64,000 bases of DNA from Kitasatospora phosalacinea (GTDB taxonomy: Bacteria > Actinomycetota > Actinomycetes > Streptomycetales > Streptomycetaceae): NCBI RefSeq assembly GCF_000716545.1, contig NZ_JNWZ01000045.1, forward strand, positions 13,932-77,931. The letters run 5' to 3'. Every line of letters begins with the position of its first letter. Within the stretch, counting starts at the first letter, position 1. The position numbers and the translations under genes were made by a program. The notes beneath the pieces are model-generated. The model ran no database searches. It was not told the origin of the DNA and was given only the letters and a program-made list of their open reading frames with translations. Positions 26,455 through 35,364 of the stretch are shown one piece after another.

Positions 26455-26952
26455 GTGACCGACACACCCCCCGGCGACCGCCTCACCCACGTCGACCACA
26501 CCGGCGCCGCCCGGATGGTCGACGTCTCCGAGAAGGCCGCCACCACCCGCGTCGCGGTGGCGGCCGGCCGCGTCCGGGTCGCCCCCCGGGTGGTGGAACT
26601 GCTGCGCGGCGAGGGCGTTCCCAAGGGCGACGCGCTCGCGGTGGCCCGGATCGCCGGGATCATGGGCGCCAAGCGGACGCCCGACCTGATCCCGCTGTGC
26701 CACCCCATCGCGCTCACCGGCACCACCGTCGACCTGGCCGTCACCGACACCGCCGTGGAGATCACCGCCACCGTCCGCACCGCCGACCGCACCGGCGTCG
26801 AGATGGAGGCGCTGACCGCCGTCGCCACCGCCGCGCTCACCGTCATCGACATGGTCAAGGCGGTCGACAAGGCCGCCGCCATCGAGGACGTCCGAGTGCT
26901 CAGCAAGACCGGTGGCAAGAGCGGCGACTGGTCCAGGGGGGAGGAGCAGTGA
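26455..26952 (+). CDS. moaC: Cyclic pyranopterin monophosphate synthase MoaC
   Basis: This 165-residue enzyme of molybdenum cofactor synthesis makes cyclic pyranopterin monophosphate together with MoaA. Signatures: [39 protein letters not shown] (active site) and [23 protein letters not shown] 26455 has GGAG 7 bp upstream; an ATG 18 bp earlier is possible but gives an atypical start. It overlaps mogA by 4 bp (GTGA). No moaA is in the window. Confidence 0.94.
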   Translation: MTDTPPGDRLTHVDHTGAARMVDVSEKAATTRVAVAAGRVRVAPRVVELLRGEGVPKGDALAVARIAGIMGAKRTPDLIPLCHPIALTGTTVDLAVTDTAVEITATVRTADRTGVEMEALTAVATAALTVIDMVKAVDKAAAIEDVRVLSKTGGKSGDWSRGEEQ

Positions 26953-27449
26953 GGGCGCTCGCCGTCACCGTCTCCAACCGGGCCTCGGCCGGCGTGTACG
27001 AGGACCGGGGCGGCCCGCTGCTGGTCGCCGGACTGCGCGGGATGGGCTTCACCGCCGACGGCCCGGTGGTCGTCCCGGACGGGGAGCCGGTCGAGGCAGC
27101 GCTGCGCGAGGCCGTCGCCGCGGGGTACGACGTGGTGCTGACCACCGGCGGCACCGGCATCTCCCCGCAGGACCTCACGCCCGAGATGACCGCCCGGGTG
27201 ATCGACCGGCAGGTCCCCGGCATCCCCGAGGCGATCCGCGCGCACGGCCGGGAGAAGGTGCCCACCTCGGCGCTCTCCCGCGGCCTGGCCGGGCTGGCCG
27301 GGCGCACCCTGATCGTCAACCTGCCCGGCTCCACCGGCGGCGTCCGGGACGGACTGGCCGTGCTCGCCCCGCTGCTGCCGCACGCCGTCGACCAGTTGGC
27401 CGGCGGCGACCACCCGCGACCCACCGATCCTTCCGGGAGCGCCCACTGA
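26949..27449 (+). CDS. mogA: Molybdopterin adenylyltransferase MogA/MoaB
   Basis: This 166-residue protein adenylates molybdopterin before metal insertion. It contains [17 protein letters not shown] (about 63-79) and [20 protein letters not shown], both family hallmarks; the start [21 protein letters not shown] is typical. It begins on a GTG that overlaps the moaC stop, with GGGGAGGAG upstream. A GNAT gene follows with a 4-bp overlap. Confidence 0.94.
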   Translation: MRALAVTVSNRASAGVYEDRGGPLLVAGLRGMGFTADGPVVVPDGEPVEAALREAVAAGYDVVLTTGGTGISPQDLTPEMTARVIDRQVPGIPEAIRAHGREKVPTSALSRGLAGLAGRTLIVNLPGSTGGVRDGLAVLAPLLPHAVDQLAGGDHPRPTDPSGSAH

Positions 27450-28072
27450 ACGCCGGCTGGCCCGTCGAACTGGCCGAGGGGGACGTCGTGCTGCGGCCCA
27501 TCCGCCGCCGCGACCAGGCCGAGTGGCAGGAGGTCAGCCGCCGCAACCGGGACTGGCTGCGCCGCTGGGAGGCCACCGTCCCACCCGCCCCGCCCGGCCG
27601 CGCCCCGCTGCCCCGGCCCACCTACCGGCAGATGGTCCGCTACCTGCGGGCCGAGGCGGCGGCCGGCCGGATGCTGCCCTTCGTGGTGCTCCACCAGGGC
27701 CGCCTGGTCGGCCAGTTGACGGTCGGCGGAATCACCTGGGGCTCGATGTGCTCCGCCAACGTCGGCTACTGGGTGGACGAGGCGGTCGCCGGGCGCGGCA
27801 TCATGCCCACCGCCGTCGCGCTCGCCGTCGACCACTGCTTCCGCGACCTGGGCCTGCACCGGATCGAGGTGTGCATCCGCCCAGAGAACCGGCCCAGCCG
27901 CCGGGTGGTGGAGAAGCTCGGCTTCCGCGAGGAGGGGCTCCGCCCCCGCTACCTGCACATCGACGGCGACTGGCGCGACCACCTGGTCTACGCGCTGACC
28001 GCCGACGAGGCCGCCGACGGGCTGCTCAACCGCTGGCACGCGCTCAGGAACCGGCCGCCGCAAGAGAATTGA
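27446..28072 (+). CDS. GNAT acetyltransferase (RimJ/RimL-like)
   Basis: This protein of about 208 residues has the GNAT fold: VVLRPIRRRDQAEW at the start, acetyl-CoA loop DEAVAGRGIMPTAVALAVD (about 108-126) and the C-terminal PSRRVVEKLGFREEGLRPRYLHI typical of RimJ-type ribosomal-protein N-acetyltransferases. The substrate is unknown. The only start that fits the family length and the overlap with mogA is CTG at 27446, with GGGAG 7 bp upstream; an internal GTG at 27488 would drop the first 14 residues. The operon galU to this gene looks continuous, and sepX follows after a 150-bp AT-rich gap. Confidence 0.88.
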   Translation: MNAGWPVELAEGDVVLRPIRRRDQAEWQEVSRRNRDWLRRWEATVPPAPPGRAPLPRPTYRQMVRYLRAEAAAGRMLPFVVLHQGRLVGQLTVGGITWGSMCSANVGYWVDEAVAGRGIMPTAVALAVDHCFRDLGLHRIEVCIRPENRPSRRVVEKLGFREEGLRPRYLHIDGDWRDHLVYALTADEAADGLLNRWHALRNRPPQEN

Positions 28073-28222
28073 ATATTTGTTCGAAATTGATATCGATATG
28101 GCATCGGGGCCGGGTCGAGCCGCCACAAATAGCGGCAAAATAGTCTGAGAATCAGCTTGATCGCACGACACGCCGCGCCAAATTGCTGCAGTGCCTTCCC
28201 CCGCGCCCGTACCGTGTGCAAC
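28073..28222. other. AT-rich island upstream of sepX
   Basis: A 150-bp gap whose first half is unusually AT-rich for this genome, with the 10-bp palindrome atatcgatat (28090-28099). No ORF is supported. It probably carries the sepX promoter or a protein-binding site, but I cannot assign a clear -10/-35 pair. Confidence 0.5.
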
Positions 28223-29284
28223 GTGAGCAGTAGCGGCCTTATCTACGCGGTCATCGTAGGGGCCTGGGCTGCCTATCTGGTGCCGATGTGGCTCCGCAGG
28301 CAGGACGAGCTCAACGAGTCGCGTCCGACGGAACGCTTCAGTACCGCGATCCGCCTGCTGGCCGGTCGATCGGCCATGGAGCGGCGCGCGGCCCGAGCCC
28401 TCGGCGACCAGACCGCCGACGACCAGCAGCACCCCGCCGGGGGCGACCCGGACGGGGAGTTCGCCGATTCCGCGAGCGGCCCGGCGGCCGACCGCGCGCC
28501 CGGCTCCGCGCCCGATCCGGCGGACGTGGCCACCCGGCCCACCGCCTGGGACGGCGCCGAGCCCGCGGCCGGACCGGCCGCGGAGCCGACCGCGCCGAAG
28601 TCCGCCGAGGCCCGGGGCGAGCGCGAGCGAGAGCTCGGCGACCGGCGCTCCGCCGAGCGGCGGGCCAGGCTGCTCGCCCGGCGGCGGCGGATGGTCACCA
28701 TGCTGTTCCTCGCCTTCGCCCTGGGCGCCGTGGTCGCCGCGGTGGCCGGCTTCGCCTTCCTCTGGGTGCCCGCCGTCCCCGGCGTGCTGCTCACCCTCTA
28801 CATCGGCCACCTGCGCCGACTGGAGCGGCAGCGCTACGAAGTCAAGTTCGACCGGGGCAAGGCCGCCCAGGCCGCCGAGCGGCTGCGCGACCGGGAGCGC
28901 GAGCGCGCCGCCCGCCCGTCCGCCGAGCCGTCCGCCGCCCGCGCCGCGTCCGCCGCCGAACCGTCCGCCGAGCCGGGCGCGGACCCGGCCGCCACCCGGG
29001 CGACCGTGCTGGCCGAGGCCACCGAGCACGAGGAGTGGGCCGACGGCGTCCGCGCCCGCGCCGCCGCCGGGCCGGACTCCTGGGAGCCCGTCCCCGTCCC
29101 GCTCCCCACCTACGTCACCGCCCCCGTGGCCCCCCGCACCACCCGGGGCCTCGACCTCTCCGCCCCCGACACCTGGGACTCCGGCCGCCCGGCGACCCCG
29201 CTCTTCGACCAGTACGGCGAGCCGGCCCAGCCCGCCCAGCCCGCCGCCGACTGGAGCACCCGCCCCCGCGCCGCCAACGCATGA
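28223..29284 (+). CDS. sepX: SepX/GlpR, actinobacterial divisome membrane protein
   Basis: This 353-residue protein (GTG start) opens with a membrane helix (SSGLIYAVIVGAWAAYLVPMWLRR), has a ~120-residue disordered Ala/Pro/Asp-rich loop, two more helices (about 158-200, LFLAFALGAVVAAVAGFAFLWVPAVPGVLLTLYIGHL) and a long disordered C-terminus ending in DQYGEPAQPAQPAADWSTRP. This layout and the position behind glp match the protein called SepX in Streptomyces (needed for proper septation) and GlpR in Corynebacterium (receptor for Glp). The assignment rests on synteny and topology. Confidence 0.85.
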   Translation: MSSSGLIYAVIVGAWAAYLVPMWLRRQDELNESRPTERFSTAIRLLAGRSAMERRAARALGDQTADDQQHPAGGDPDGEFADSASGPAADRAPGSAPDPADVATRPTAWDGAEPAAGPAAEPTAPKSAEARGERERELGDRRSAERRARLLARRRRMVTMLFLAFALGAVVAAVAGFAFLWVPAVPGVLLTLYIGHLRRLERQRYEVKFDRGKAAQAAERLRDRERERAARPSAEPSAARAASAAEPSAEPGADPAATRATVLAEATEHEEWADGVRARAAAGPDSWEPVPVPLPTYVTAPVAPRTTRGLDLSAPDTWDSGRPATPLFDQYGEPAQPAQPAADWSTRPRAANA

Positions 29285-29420
29285 CCGCCCCGCCCGCCCC
29301 GCCCCGGCCGCGACGCCCCACCTGCGCCGGGGCGTCCGCGCCCCCGGGCGTCACCGCCGCCGGGCCGCGCCGACCATGGTCACGAGTACCCCCGCAGAGG
29401 TGATAGAGTTCTTTCTTGTT

Positions 29421-29499
<79 letters not shown>

Positions 29500-29500
29500 A

Positions 29501-29532
29501 GAAATCCCGCCCGGGAAACCGGGCGGGATTTC
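29501..29532 (+). terminator. Terminator of tRNA-Ala
   Basis: A perfect 14-bp stem (29501-29514 with 29519-29532) with a GAAA tetraloop starts 4 nt after the tRNA. It is among the strongest hairpins in the window. Confidence 0.85.
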
Positions 29533-29673
29533 TCGTATTCCGGGCCGTTCGCGGGCGGGCCTTCCCGTCCGCTCCCCGGCCGCCCCGTTCCCGACTGATG
29601 TCGCGTCACCGGGCCCCGTCCGCCGGGGGAAAACGGCTGGGCCGCCGCCGGGGTACGGGCGTACCGTCCGGGC

Positions 29674-30336
29674 GTGGACTGGAGCGCCTGGCACGACGGC
29701 TACGACGACCCGGACTCCTGGCAGGCCCGGCGGCTGCGCACCGTGCGGGCCCGGCTGCGGGAGGCGCTGGACGGGGCGCCGCCGGGCGGCCTGCGGATCG
29801 TCAGCCTGTGCGCGGGCGACGGGCGGGACGTCCTGGACGTGCTGGCCGAACACCCGCGCCGGGCCGAAGCCCGGGCCCGGCTGGTCGAGTTGGACGCGCG
29901 CAACACCGCGGCGGCCCGGCGGCGGGCCGAGGCGGCGGGCCTCGGCGCCCAGGTCGAGACGGTGACGGGGGACGCCGCGCTGCCCGCCCACTACGCCGGC
30001 CTCGTCCCGGCGGACGTGGTGCTGGTCTGCGGGGTGTTCGGCAACCTCACCGACGCCGACGTGGAGCGCACCGTCCGGGCCTGCCGGGTGCTGTGCCGCA
30101 CCGGCGGCACGGTGATCTGGACCAGGCACCGCGAGGAACCCGACCTGGTGCCGCGGATCCGCGAGTGGTTCGCCCGCGAGGAGTTCGAGCAGCTCTGGCT
30201 CTCCCCGCCCGACGCCGGCTACGGCGTCGGAGTGCACCGCTTCACCGGCGCGCCCGACGAACTCCGCCCCGAACGGCGGATGTTCGACTTCGTCGGCTAC
30301 CCGGAGCTGCGCCCCGACCTCCGGCCCGAAGGTTAG
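29674..30336 (+). CDS. Class I SAM-dependent methyltransferase
   Basis: This 220-residue protein (GTG start, MDWSAWHDGYDDP) contains the SAM-binding glycine motif LRIVSLCAGDGRDVLDVLAE (about 45-64), an acidic residue at the end of strand 2 (RLVELDARN) and VLVCGVFGNLTDADVERTV (motif IV region). The rest follows the Rossmann methyltransferase pattern. The substrate is unknown. It is the first gene after tRNA-Ala and stands alone. Confidence 0.85.
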   Translation: MDWSAWHDGYDDPDSWQARRLRTVRARLREALDGAPPGGLRIVSLCAGDGRDVLDVLAEHPRRAEARARLVELDARNTAAARRRAEAAGLGAQVETVTGDAALPAHYAGLVPADVVLVCGVFGNLTDADVERTVRACRVLCRTGGTVIWTRHREEPDLVPRIREWFAREEFEQLWLSPPDAGYGVGVHRFTGAPDELRPERRMFDFVGYPELRPDLRPEG

Positions 30337-30504
30337 GACCGGTCCTCCGAGCGGCACGGGGCCCCGCCGTCCGAACTCGCGCTCGTGCCCGGGGCGGAGT
30401 CCGAGCCGGGGCCTGCCGCGCAGGCGCGGGCGAGAAGCGTTCCGGGGGGTCGCACGGGTGGGGACCATGCTCGCCCCGCGCTCCGTGCCGGAAGCGTTTT
30501 CGCC

Positions 30505-31020
30505 GTGCGGGACGGCGCCCCGTTCCAGGGCCCGTCCGGGGCGCCGGTCAGGGTCTGCCGCACGGCGAACGACCCGGGCTGGACCTGCACCTGCTGCGGT
30601 GAGCGGCACTCCGAGCTGCCGATGGCGCACCACGTCGAGGCGTCCGCCCCCTGGGAGCCCGGGATGGAGCTGCGGGAGGACTGCGAGCCGGCCCCCGACC
30701 AGTGCGTGATCGGCGGGAACTCGCTGTTCGTCCGGGGCGTGTGGCTCTCGCTCAGCGAGCGGAACTTCACGCGGGCCGGCGAGCTGTGGGAGACGCCCGG
30801 CCGGGAGTCCGAGCCGGCGTACTTCGGCCGGCTCTCCACCGAACTGCCGCTGTGCTCCCCGTCCACGCTCAACCCGAAGACCATGCACCACACCCGGCCG
30901 GTCGGGCGGCGCCCGTACATCGAACCGGAGCCCACCGGGCACCCGCCGGCCGTCGAGCAGCGCACCGGGACCACCGTGGAGCGCGTCCGGGAGATCGCCG
31001 AGGCGCTGCTGCACCCCGGG
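30505..31020 (+). pseudogene. Decayed DUF2199 gene
   Basis: From GTG 30505 (GGAAG 10 bp upstream) the frame encodes the DUF2199 family: CTCCGERHSELPM, WLSLSERNFTRAGELWETPGRE, PAYFGRLSTELPL, HTRPVGRRPYIE and EIAEALLHP at the end. Two things look wrong. First, after NSLFVRG the usual ~16-residue stretch ending in WG is missing and WLSL follows directly. Second, no stop codon comes at the family's C-terminus: after a G-rich run (31022-31034) the frame continues for ~600 bp antisense to the next gene. I infer an in-frame internal deletion plus loss of the natural stop. A sequencing error in the G-run could explain the second point only. Confidence 0.6.
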
Positions 31021-31041
31021 CAGGGGGGGAGGGGGCCGGGG

Positions 31042-31578
31042 TCAGGGGTGCAGGACGGTCAGGCGGACGGTGGTGGCGTCGCCGTCCGGGGACGTGACGG
31101 CGGTGCCGGCGGGGGAGGGGCCGAAGGTCAGCACCCGGTGGGGGGTGTCGGCGGGGAAGGTCCAGTCGACCCGGTCGCGGCGGCGCAGCTCCGCGGTGTC
31201 GCGCAGCGCGCTCTCCGGGTCGGTGCCGGCGTCGACGACGTGCAGGGCGGACAGGTAGCCGGTGACGGTGTCGGCCGGGACGGTGAAGCGCAGGAAGAGG
31301 ACGTCCGGGCCGGACACCGAGTCGTCGTCGCTGTAGTACCGCACCCCGGCGGCCCCCGCGGGCAGCTTGACGCCGTAGTAGCGCAGCAGGGTGGCCAGGT
31401 TGCGCGGCCCGCCCAGGTTGGAGCAGTCGTACTGGCGGTACGCGCGGGCGTCGTGCGGGTGCATCGGCCAGCACTCGCCCCACGCCTCGCGGGCGCCGAC
31501 CACGCCGCCGCCCAGGACGAGCAGCACGACCAGGACCCAGGTCAGCGGCCTGCGGTACCAGGCGCGGACAGCGGACAT
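31042..31578 (-). CDS. Membrane-anchored or secreted hypothetical protein
   Basis: This 178-residue protein has a basic start and one helix (about 12-28, PLTWVLVVLLVLGGGVVGA), then an extracytoplasmic part with two Cys (ECWPM, YDCSNLGG) that could pair. The rest is a beta-rich-looking domain (VLFLRFTVPADTVTGYLSAL, VDWTFPADTPHRVLTFGP). I do not recognise a family. Its 3' end overlaps the run-on frame of the DUF2199 remnant; it is upstream-adjacent to the acyltransferase gene (120 bp gap) on the same strand. Confidence 0.75.
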   Translation of the reverse strand: MSAVRAWYRRPLTWVLVVLLVLGGGVVGAREAWGECWPMHPHDARAYRQYDCSNLGGPRNLATLLRYYGVKLPAGAAGVRYYSDDDSVSGPDVLFLRFTVPADTVTGYLSALHVVDAGTDPESALRDTAELRRRDRVDWTFPADTPHRVLTFGPSPAGTAVTSPDGDATTVRLTVLHP

Positions 31579-31698
31579 CCCTACCCCCCGGTGCTCCGTC
31601 CCTCCGGACGGTGTTTCCCGGGATCATAGACGGCCCGCACACCGGACCGGCCGCTCGACCACCGGCCGCTCGACCACCGGCCGCTCGGCCGCCGACCG

Positions 31699-32817
31699 CT
31701 ACCCGCGCAGCAGCAGTCGCAGCCGGGGCGCCAGCAGCGGCCGCAGCAGCCGGGCGACCGGCCGGGTGCACAGCAGCAGGGCCAGCCCCGCCGCGCCGGC
31801 GGTCAGGGTCAACTGCCCGGCCGCGGACGGCAGGAAGCCCCGCCCGTACCAGCCCGTGCGCACCAGCGCCTCCTGCAGGAACGGGTGCACCAGGAACGCC
31901 GCCGTGCTCGCCGCGCCGAGCGCCGCCCACCGCCCGGAGCGACCCGCCCGCACCGGCACCAGTGCCAGGAACACCGCGCCCAGCGCCGCCCCCGCCAGGT
32001 TGATCCCCAGCGACACCAGCAGCCAGCGCGGATAGCCCGCGTGCAGCCCGGCCGCGCTCGAACTCCGGTAGAACCAGGCCGCGTCCAGCCGCGGCACCAG
32101 CCAGTACGCGGCGAGCGCGGCCGCCCCGAACACGGCCGGCGCGGCCGCCCGCAGCTGCCGGTCGCCGCGCAGCGCGAGCACCCGGCGGCGGTCCAGGGTC
32201 AGCCCGGCGACGAAGAACGGCAGCAGTTGCAGCGTCCGCCCGATCGACAGCTGCGGGGTCAGCGGCAGCGCCCCCGCCAGCAGCGAGACCGCCCCGGCGG
32301 TGGCCACCGGCGCGCGCAGCCGGAGCCAGAGCGGGGCGCTCAGCCGCCACAGGAACAGCGACAGCAGGAACCAGGTCACCCAGACCGGGGTCAGCAGGTC
32401 GAGCGCGAACCTCCCGCCGTTCAGCCGGGCCGTGTACGCCCCCAGCAGGGTGGTCCACAGCAGGTACGGCGCCAGGACGCCGCTCAGCAGCCGGTCGAGC
32501 CGGTCCGGGCGGGCATCGGGGGAGCGCGAGAACCAGCCGGAGACGAACACGAACACCGGCATGTGGAACGCGTACACCAGCAGGTACCCGGCGTGCAGCA
32601 CCCGGTGCCCGGGCGCCCGCACCAGCGGTTCCCAGAAGTGCCCGCACACCACCAGCACCGTCGCCAGCAGCTTCACGTGGTCGAAGAACGGATCGCGCGC
32701 GCCGCGACCGGAGGCGCCCCCGGCGCCCGCGGGCTGCGGCCGGGCGAGCGGGGGTTCGGCGAGCACGGACCCTCCAGGCGAGCGGGCGGACGGGGCGTTT
32801 TCGTCCCGATGGGTCAT
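31699..32817 (-). CDS. Acyltransferase 3 family membrane protein
   Basis: This 372-residue protein has ~10 membrane helices. It starts with a cytoplasmic Pro/Ala-rich tail and the family opening FDHVKLLATVLVVCGHFWEPL, where the His is the conserved catalytic position. YAFHMPVFVFVSGWFSRS is also characteristic. Such enzymes (Pfam Acyl_transf_3) transfer acyl groups to extracellular sugars or antibiotics; the acceptor is unknown here. The ATG at 32817 was preferred to an upstream one at 32946, which lies in the promoter region of the divergent type VII locus. Confidence 0.88.
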   Translation of the reverse strand: MTHRDENAPSARSPGGSVLAEPPLARPQPAGAGGASGRGARDPFFDHVKLLATVLVVCGHFWEPLVRAPGHRVLHAGYLLVYAFHMPVFVFVSGWFSRSPDARPDRLDRLLSGVLAPYLLWTTLLGAYTARLNGGRFALDLLTPVWVTWFLLSLFLWRLSAPLWLRLRAPVATAGAVSLLAGALPLTPQLSIGRTLQLLPFFVAGLTLDRRRVLALRGDRQLRAAAPAVFGAAALAAYWLVPRLDAAWFYRSSSAAGLHAGYPRWLLVSLGINLAGAALGAVFLALVPVRAGRSGRWAALGAASTAAFLVHPFLQEALVRTGWYGRGFLPSAAGQLTLTAGAAGLALLLCTRPVARLLRPLLAPRLRLLLRG

Positions 32818-32904
32818 CGTGCCTGATGGAGAAGGGAGTCGGGACGCGGAAGACGGTGCACCCGTGCGTCGGAAGTGAAGGAAGTGTGGCGGTGTGCACT
32901 CGTG

Positions 32905-32934
32905 TGTACACCGGTCGGAGGGCACTCCTAGTCT
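32905..32934 (+). promoter_or_regulatory. Possible promoter of the WXG100-type operon
   Basis: TGTACA and TAGTCT are separated by 18 bp, about 63 bp upstream of the first gene. TAGTCT is a fair -10; the -35 is weak, so this is tentative. Confidence 0.3.
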
Positions 32935-32996
32935 GATGGTCTGCAAAGTGACGAGCAGCAGTGAACAGAGTGATCACCTAGGGGGACGAAAGCGTC

Positions 32997-33293
32997 ATGG
33001 GGGCCTACTTCCGCGTCGAAGTCGACGATCTGTCCAAGCTGATGCAGCGCATGAAGGACAGCCAGCAGGACATGCGCGAGGCGCTCCACGCCATGAAGGA
33101 GACCGGCCCGAAGACGACCGGCAGCAAGGACCTCGACCACGCCTGCGACGACTTCAACGACAGCTGGCAGGACGCCATCACCCGGATCTCGCAGGGCGTC
33201 GAAGCCCTGGAGGCGAAGCTCGACCAGACCTGCAAGAACTACTCGGAGACCGACCAGGCCCTCCGCGACATGTTCAGCGGGGCCTCGGCATGA
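32997..33293 (+). CDS. WXG100-like small helical protein
   Basis: This 98-residue all-helical protein (MGAYFRVEVDDLSKLMQRMKDSQQDMREAL) has the size and helix-turn-helix pattern of WXG100/ESAT-6-like type VII secretion substrates; the turn reads NDSWQDAI, with the Trp but not the usual WxG. The last ~25 residues contain a Cys. AGGGGGA lies 11 bp before the ATG. It overlaps the next gene by 4 bp (ATGA), so the two products are probably partners, as in EsxA/EsxB pairs. No EccC or other secretion machinery is in the window. Confidence 0.75.
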   Translation: MGAYFRVEVDDLSKLMQRMKDSQQDMREALHAMKETGPKTTGSKDLDHACDDFNDSWQDAITRISQGVEALEAKLDQTCKNYSETDQALRDMFSGASA

Positions 33294-34621
33294 GCGGCGA
33301 GTTCTTCTCCTACATCGCCGGGATGGACCCGGACTTCCCCGCCCTGGGCTTCAACCCGGCCCCCGGCAACCCCGGCAACGTCGACGGCCTGGTCGGAAAG
33401 CTCAACAAGGCCGCCAACGCGATGGACAACGCCCACCGGACCCTGGTCGAGGTCGGCCGGGGCGGCAGCGTCTGGGAGGGCGACGCGGCCCAGGCGTTCG
33501 CGGGCAAGATCGGCGAACTGCCCGGTTACCTGGAGGACAGCGTCGACGCGATGCGCCAGGCCTCCTCCGCGCTCAACAACTGGCGCGGCCAGCTCTCCTC
33601 CTACCAGGACACCGCCCGGCGCTACGAGGAAGAGGCCCAGCGGGCCAAGGACCGCCTGGAGTCCGCGAAGAAGAGCCGCGAACAGGCGTCCGACCGCTAC
33701 GACAAGGCGGCCGACAGCCCCGCCTTCAAGCTGATCGGCATGCACTTCGACGACCAGGCCACCTTCTCCCAGGCGCAGAACCAGATCGACTCCGCCAGCG
33801 CCGAGTACCAGGCCGCGGGCGACGCGCTGGAGGCGGCCAACCGCGACCTGCAGGCCATCCAGGACGAGCTGGAAGCCGTCGTCAAGCAGGCCAGGGAGCT
33901 CTACTTCCACCACCAGGACGACGCCGGGCGCACCGCGAAGGCGCTGCGCCGGGCCAACCAGAACGCTCCCGACATCAGCGCCTGGGAGAAGATCGGCAAC
34001 AAGTTCAAGGACATCGGCAAGTCCATCAAGAAGTGGGCTACCGACCACGCCGACACCCTCAAGAAAATCGGCGACATCGCGGGCGGCGTCTCCTCGGTGC
34101 TCGCCATCGCCGCGCTCGCCACCATGTGGTGCCCGCCGCTGTCGGCCGGCCTCGGCGTGGCGTCGGCCGGTGCCTCCGCGGTCGCCCTCGGCGCCCACGG
34201 CATGGCCAAGCTCGGAGGTGCGGACGTCAGTTGGAGCACCCTCGCGCTGGACGGAGTCGGGGCCATCCCGTTCGGCGGCACCGCCTTCAAGGGCGCCAAG
34301 GGTGCGGTCAAGGGCGTGGTGGGCCTGGCGAAGGGCGAGCGTCTCGCCGTCGCGGGCGCGGACCTCGCCAGGGTCGGCTCGAAGCTCTCGGACGACGTGG
34401 CGAGGGGAGCGGGCAGCCTGATGAACAACAAGATCCTCACGCCGATCTTCACCAAGACGCCGCTGCGGAGCCTGCCCGGCCTGACCACGAAGCTCGACGA
34501 CGCCGGCAAGGTGATCCTCGACCCCCGGGGCTGGTACTCGCGCGGCACCCAGATCGGCACGAAGGTCATCGGCCTGGGCATCAACGCGCCCAACCTCTAC
34601 CACCAGGTGACAGGATCGTGA
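33290..34621 (+). CDS. Putative T7SS-secreted protein with no visible toxin domain
   Basis: This 443-residue protein begins like the N-terminal T7SS signal domain found on streptomycete polymorphic toxins (MDPDFPALGFNPAPGNPGNV, then a WXG-type turn SVWEGDAAQAF near residue 61). Long coiled coils follow (about 90-210, very Lys/Glu/Gln-rich), then hydrophobic Gly/Ala helices (about 260-350) that could insert in a membrane. The final part (KVILDPRGWYSRGTQIGT to NLYHQVTGS) matches no toxin fold I know. It starts on ATG overlapping the previous stop and overlaps the next gene by 4 bp, so the four genes from 32997 form one operon. Confidence 0.75.
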   Translation: MSGEFFSYIAGMDPDFPALGFNPAPGNPGNVDGLVGKLNKAANAMDNAHRTLVEVGRGGSVWEGDAAQAFAGKIGELPGYLEDSVDAMRQASSALNNWRGQLSSYQDTARRYEEEAQRAKDRLESAKKSREQASDRYDKAADSPAFKLIGMHFDDQATFSQAQNQIDSASAEYQAAGDALEAANRDLQAIQDELEAVVKQARELYFHHQDDAGRTAKALRRANQNAPDISAWEKIGNKFKDIGKSIKKWATDHADTLKKIGDIAGGVSSVLAIAALATMWCPPLSAGLGVASAGASAVALGAHGMAKLGGADVSWSTLALDGVGAIPFGGTAFKGAKGAVKGVVGLAKGERLAVAGADLARVGSKLSDDVARGAGSLMNNKILTPIFTKTPLRSLPGLTTKLDDAGKVILDPRGWYSRGTQIGTKVIGLGINAPNLYHQVTGS

Positions 34622-35364
34622 CGACAGACCAGAACGACCAGTCGGTCCCGTCCCCCCGGGGAGAGGACACCGCCCTCGTCGTGACGCCCCTCTCCGAGGT
34701 GATCGTCGAGAACCCCCTGGACATCCGCTGGGAGGTGCCCGCGCAGTTCCACTCGCTCGGCGTCGAACTGCCCGAGGAGGAGCGCGAGGCGCACCTCGCC
34801 GAGGTGTCCGAGGAGATCTGGTCCGGCGGCACCGAGTACCAGCGCACCACCGTGGCCGCCTGGTACCGCGACGTCGCGGACACGGCCGTCGAGGCGGGCG
34901 CCGTCTACTCGGGCTTCCTGATCGCCCGCACCGCGGACGACCGGGCCACCGTCGCCACCCTGCTCGTCCAGGCCGACCACGCCGACACCCAGGACGCCGA
35001 CGCGGTGGCCTCCTCCCTGCTGGAGATGCTCTCCGCCGACCCCGCCAACGACGTCTTCGACGTGACCGCGCCGGTCGGCCCCGTGGTGGTCAGCGCGTTC
35101 GGCACCGTCGCCGAGTTCGACGACGGGGCGGGCGGCAAGACCGAACTGACCCTCGCCCAGGCGTCCGCGTACATCCCGGTGCCGCGCGCCGACACGCTGC
35201 TCACCGTGACCATCAGCACGCCCACGCTGGAGGACTTCCCCGAGTACATGGGGATGCTGGCGATGCTGGTCGACAGCGTGGTCCACGACGAGCCGGGAGC
35301 GGAACCGCAGGCACCGGGGCCCGACCAGGAGTCGTCCAGCCGGATCACGGAGATGTTCGGATGA
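34618..35364 (+). CDS. Hypothetical protein of the T7SS-like operon
   Basis: This 248-residue acidic protein (GTG start overlapping the previous stop) has no signal peptide, membrane helix or Cys. Its beta/alpha pattern (DIRWEVPAQFHSLGVELPEEER, GAVYSGFLIARTADDRATVATLLVQ, TLLTVTISTPTLEDFPEYMGMLAMLV) suggests a soluble globular fold. The last 25 residues are disordered. By position it could be a chaperone or immunity-like partner of the upstream secreted protein, but no homology I can see supports this. Confidence 0.7.
   Translation: MTTDQNDQSVPSPRGEDTALVVTPLSEVIVENPLDIRWEVPAQFHSLGVELPEEEREAHLAEVSEEIWSGGTEYQRTTVAAWYRDVADTAVEAGAVYSGFLIARTADDRATVATLLVQADHADTQDADAVASSLLEMLSADPANDVFDVTAPVGPVVVSAFGTVAEFDDGAGGKTELTLAQASAYIPVPRADTLLTVTISTPTLEDFPEYMGMLAMLVDSVVHDEPGAEPQAPGPDQESSSRITEMFG

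Noticed and set aside
31021..31629. C-terminal extension of the DUF2199 frame as a real 414-residue fusion protein
   Set aside because: The extra part is antisense to the 31042-31578 gene and has only low-complexity Gly/Val/Arg sequence.
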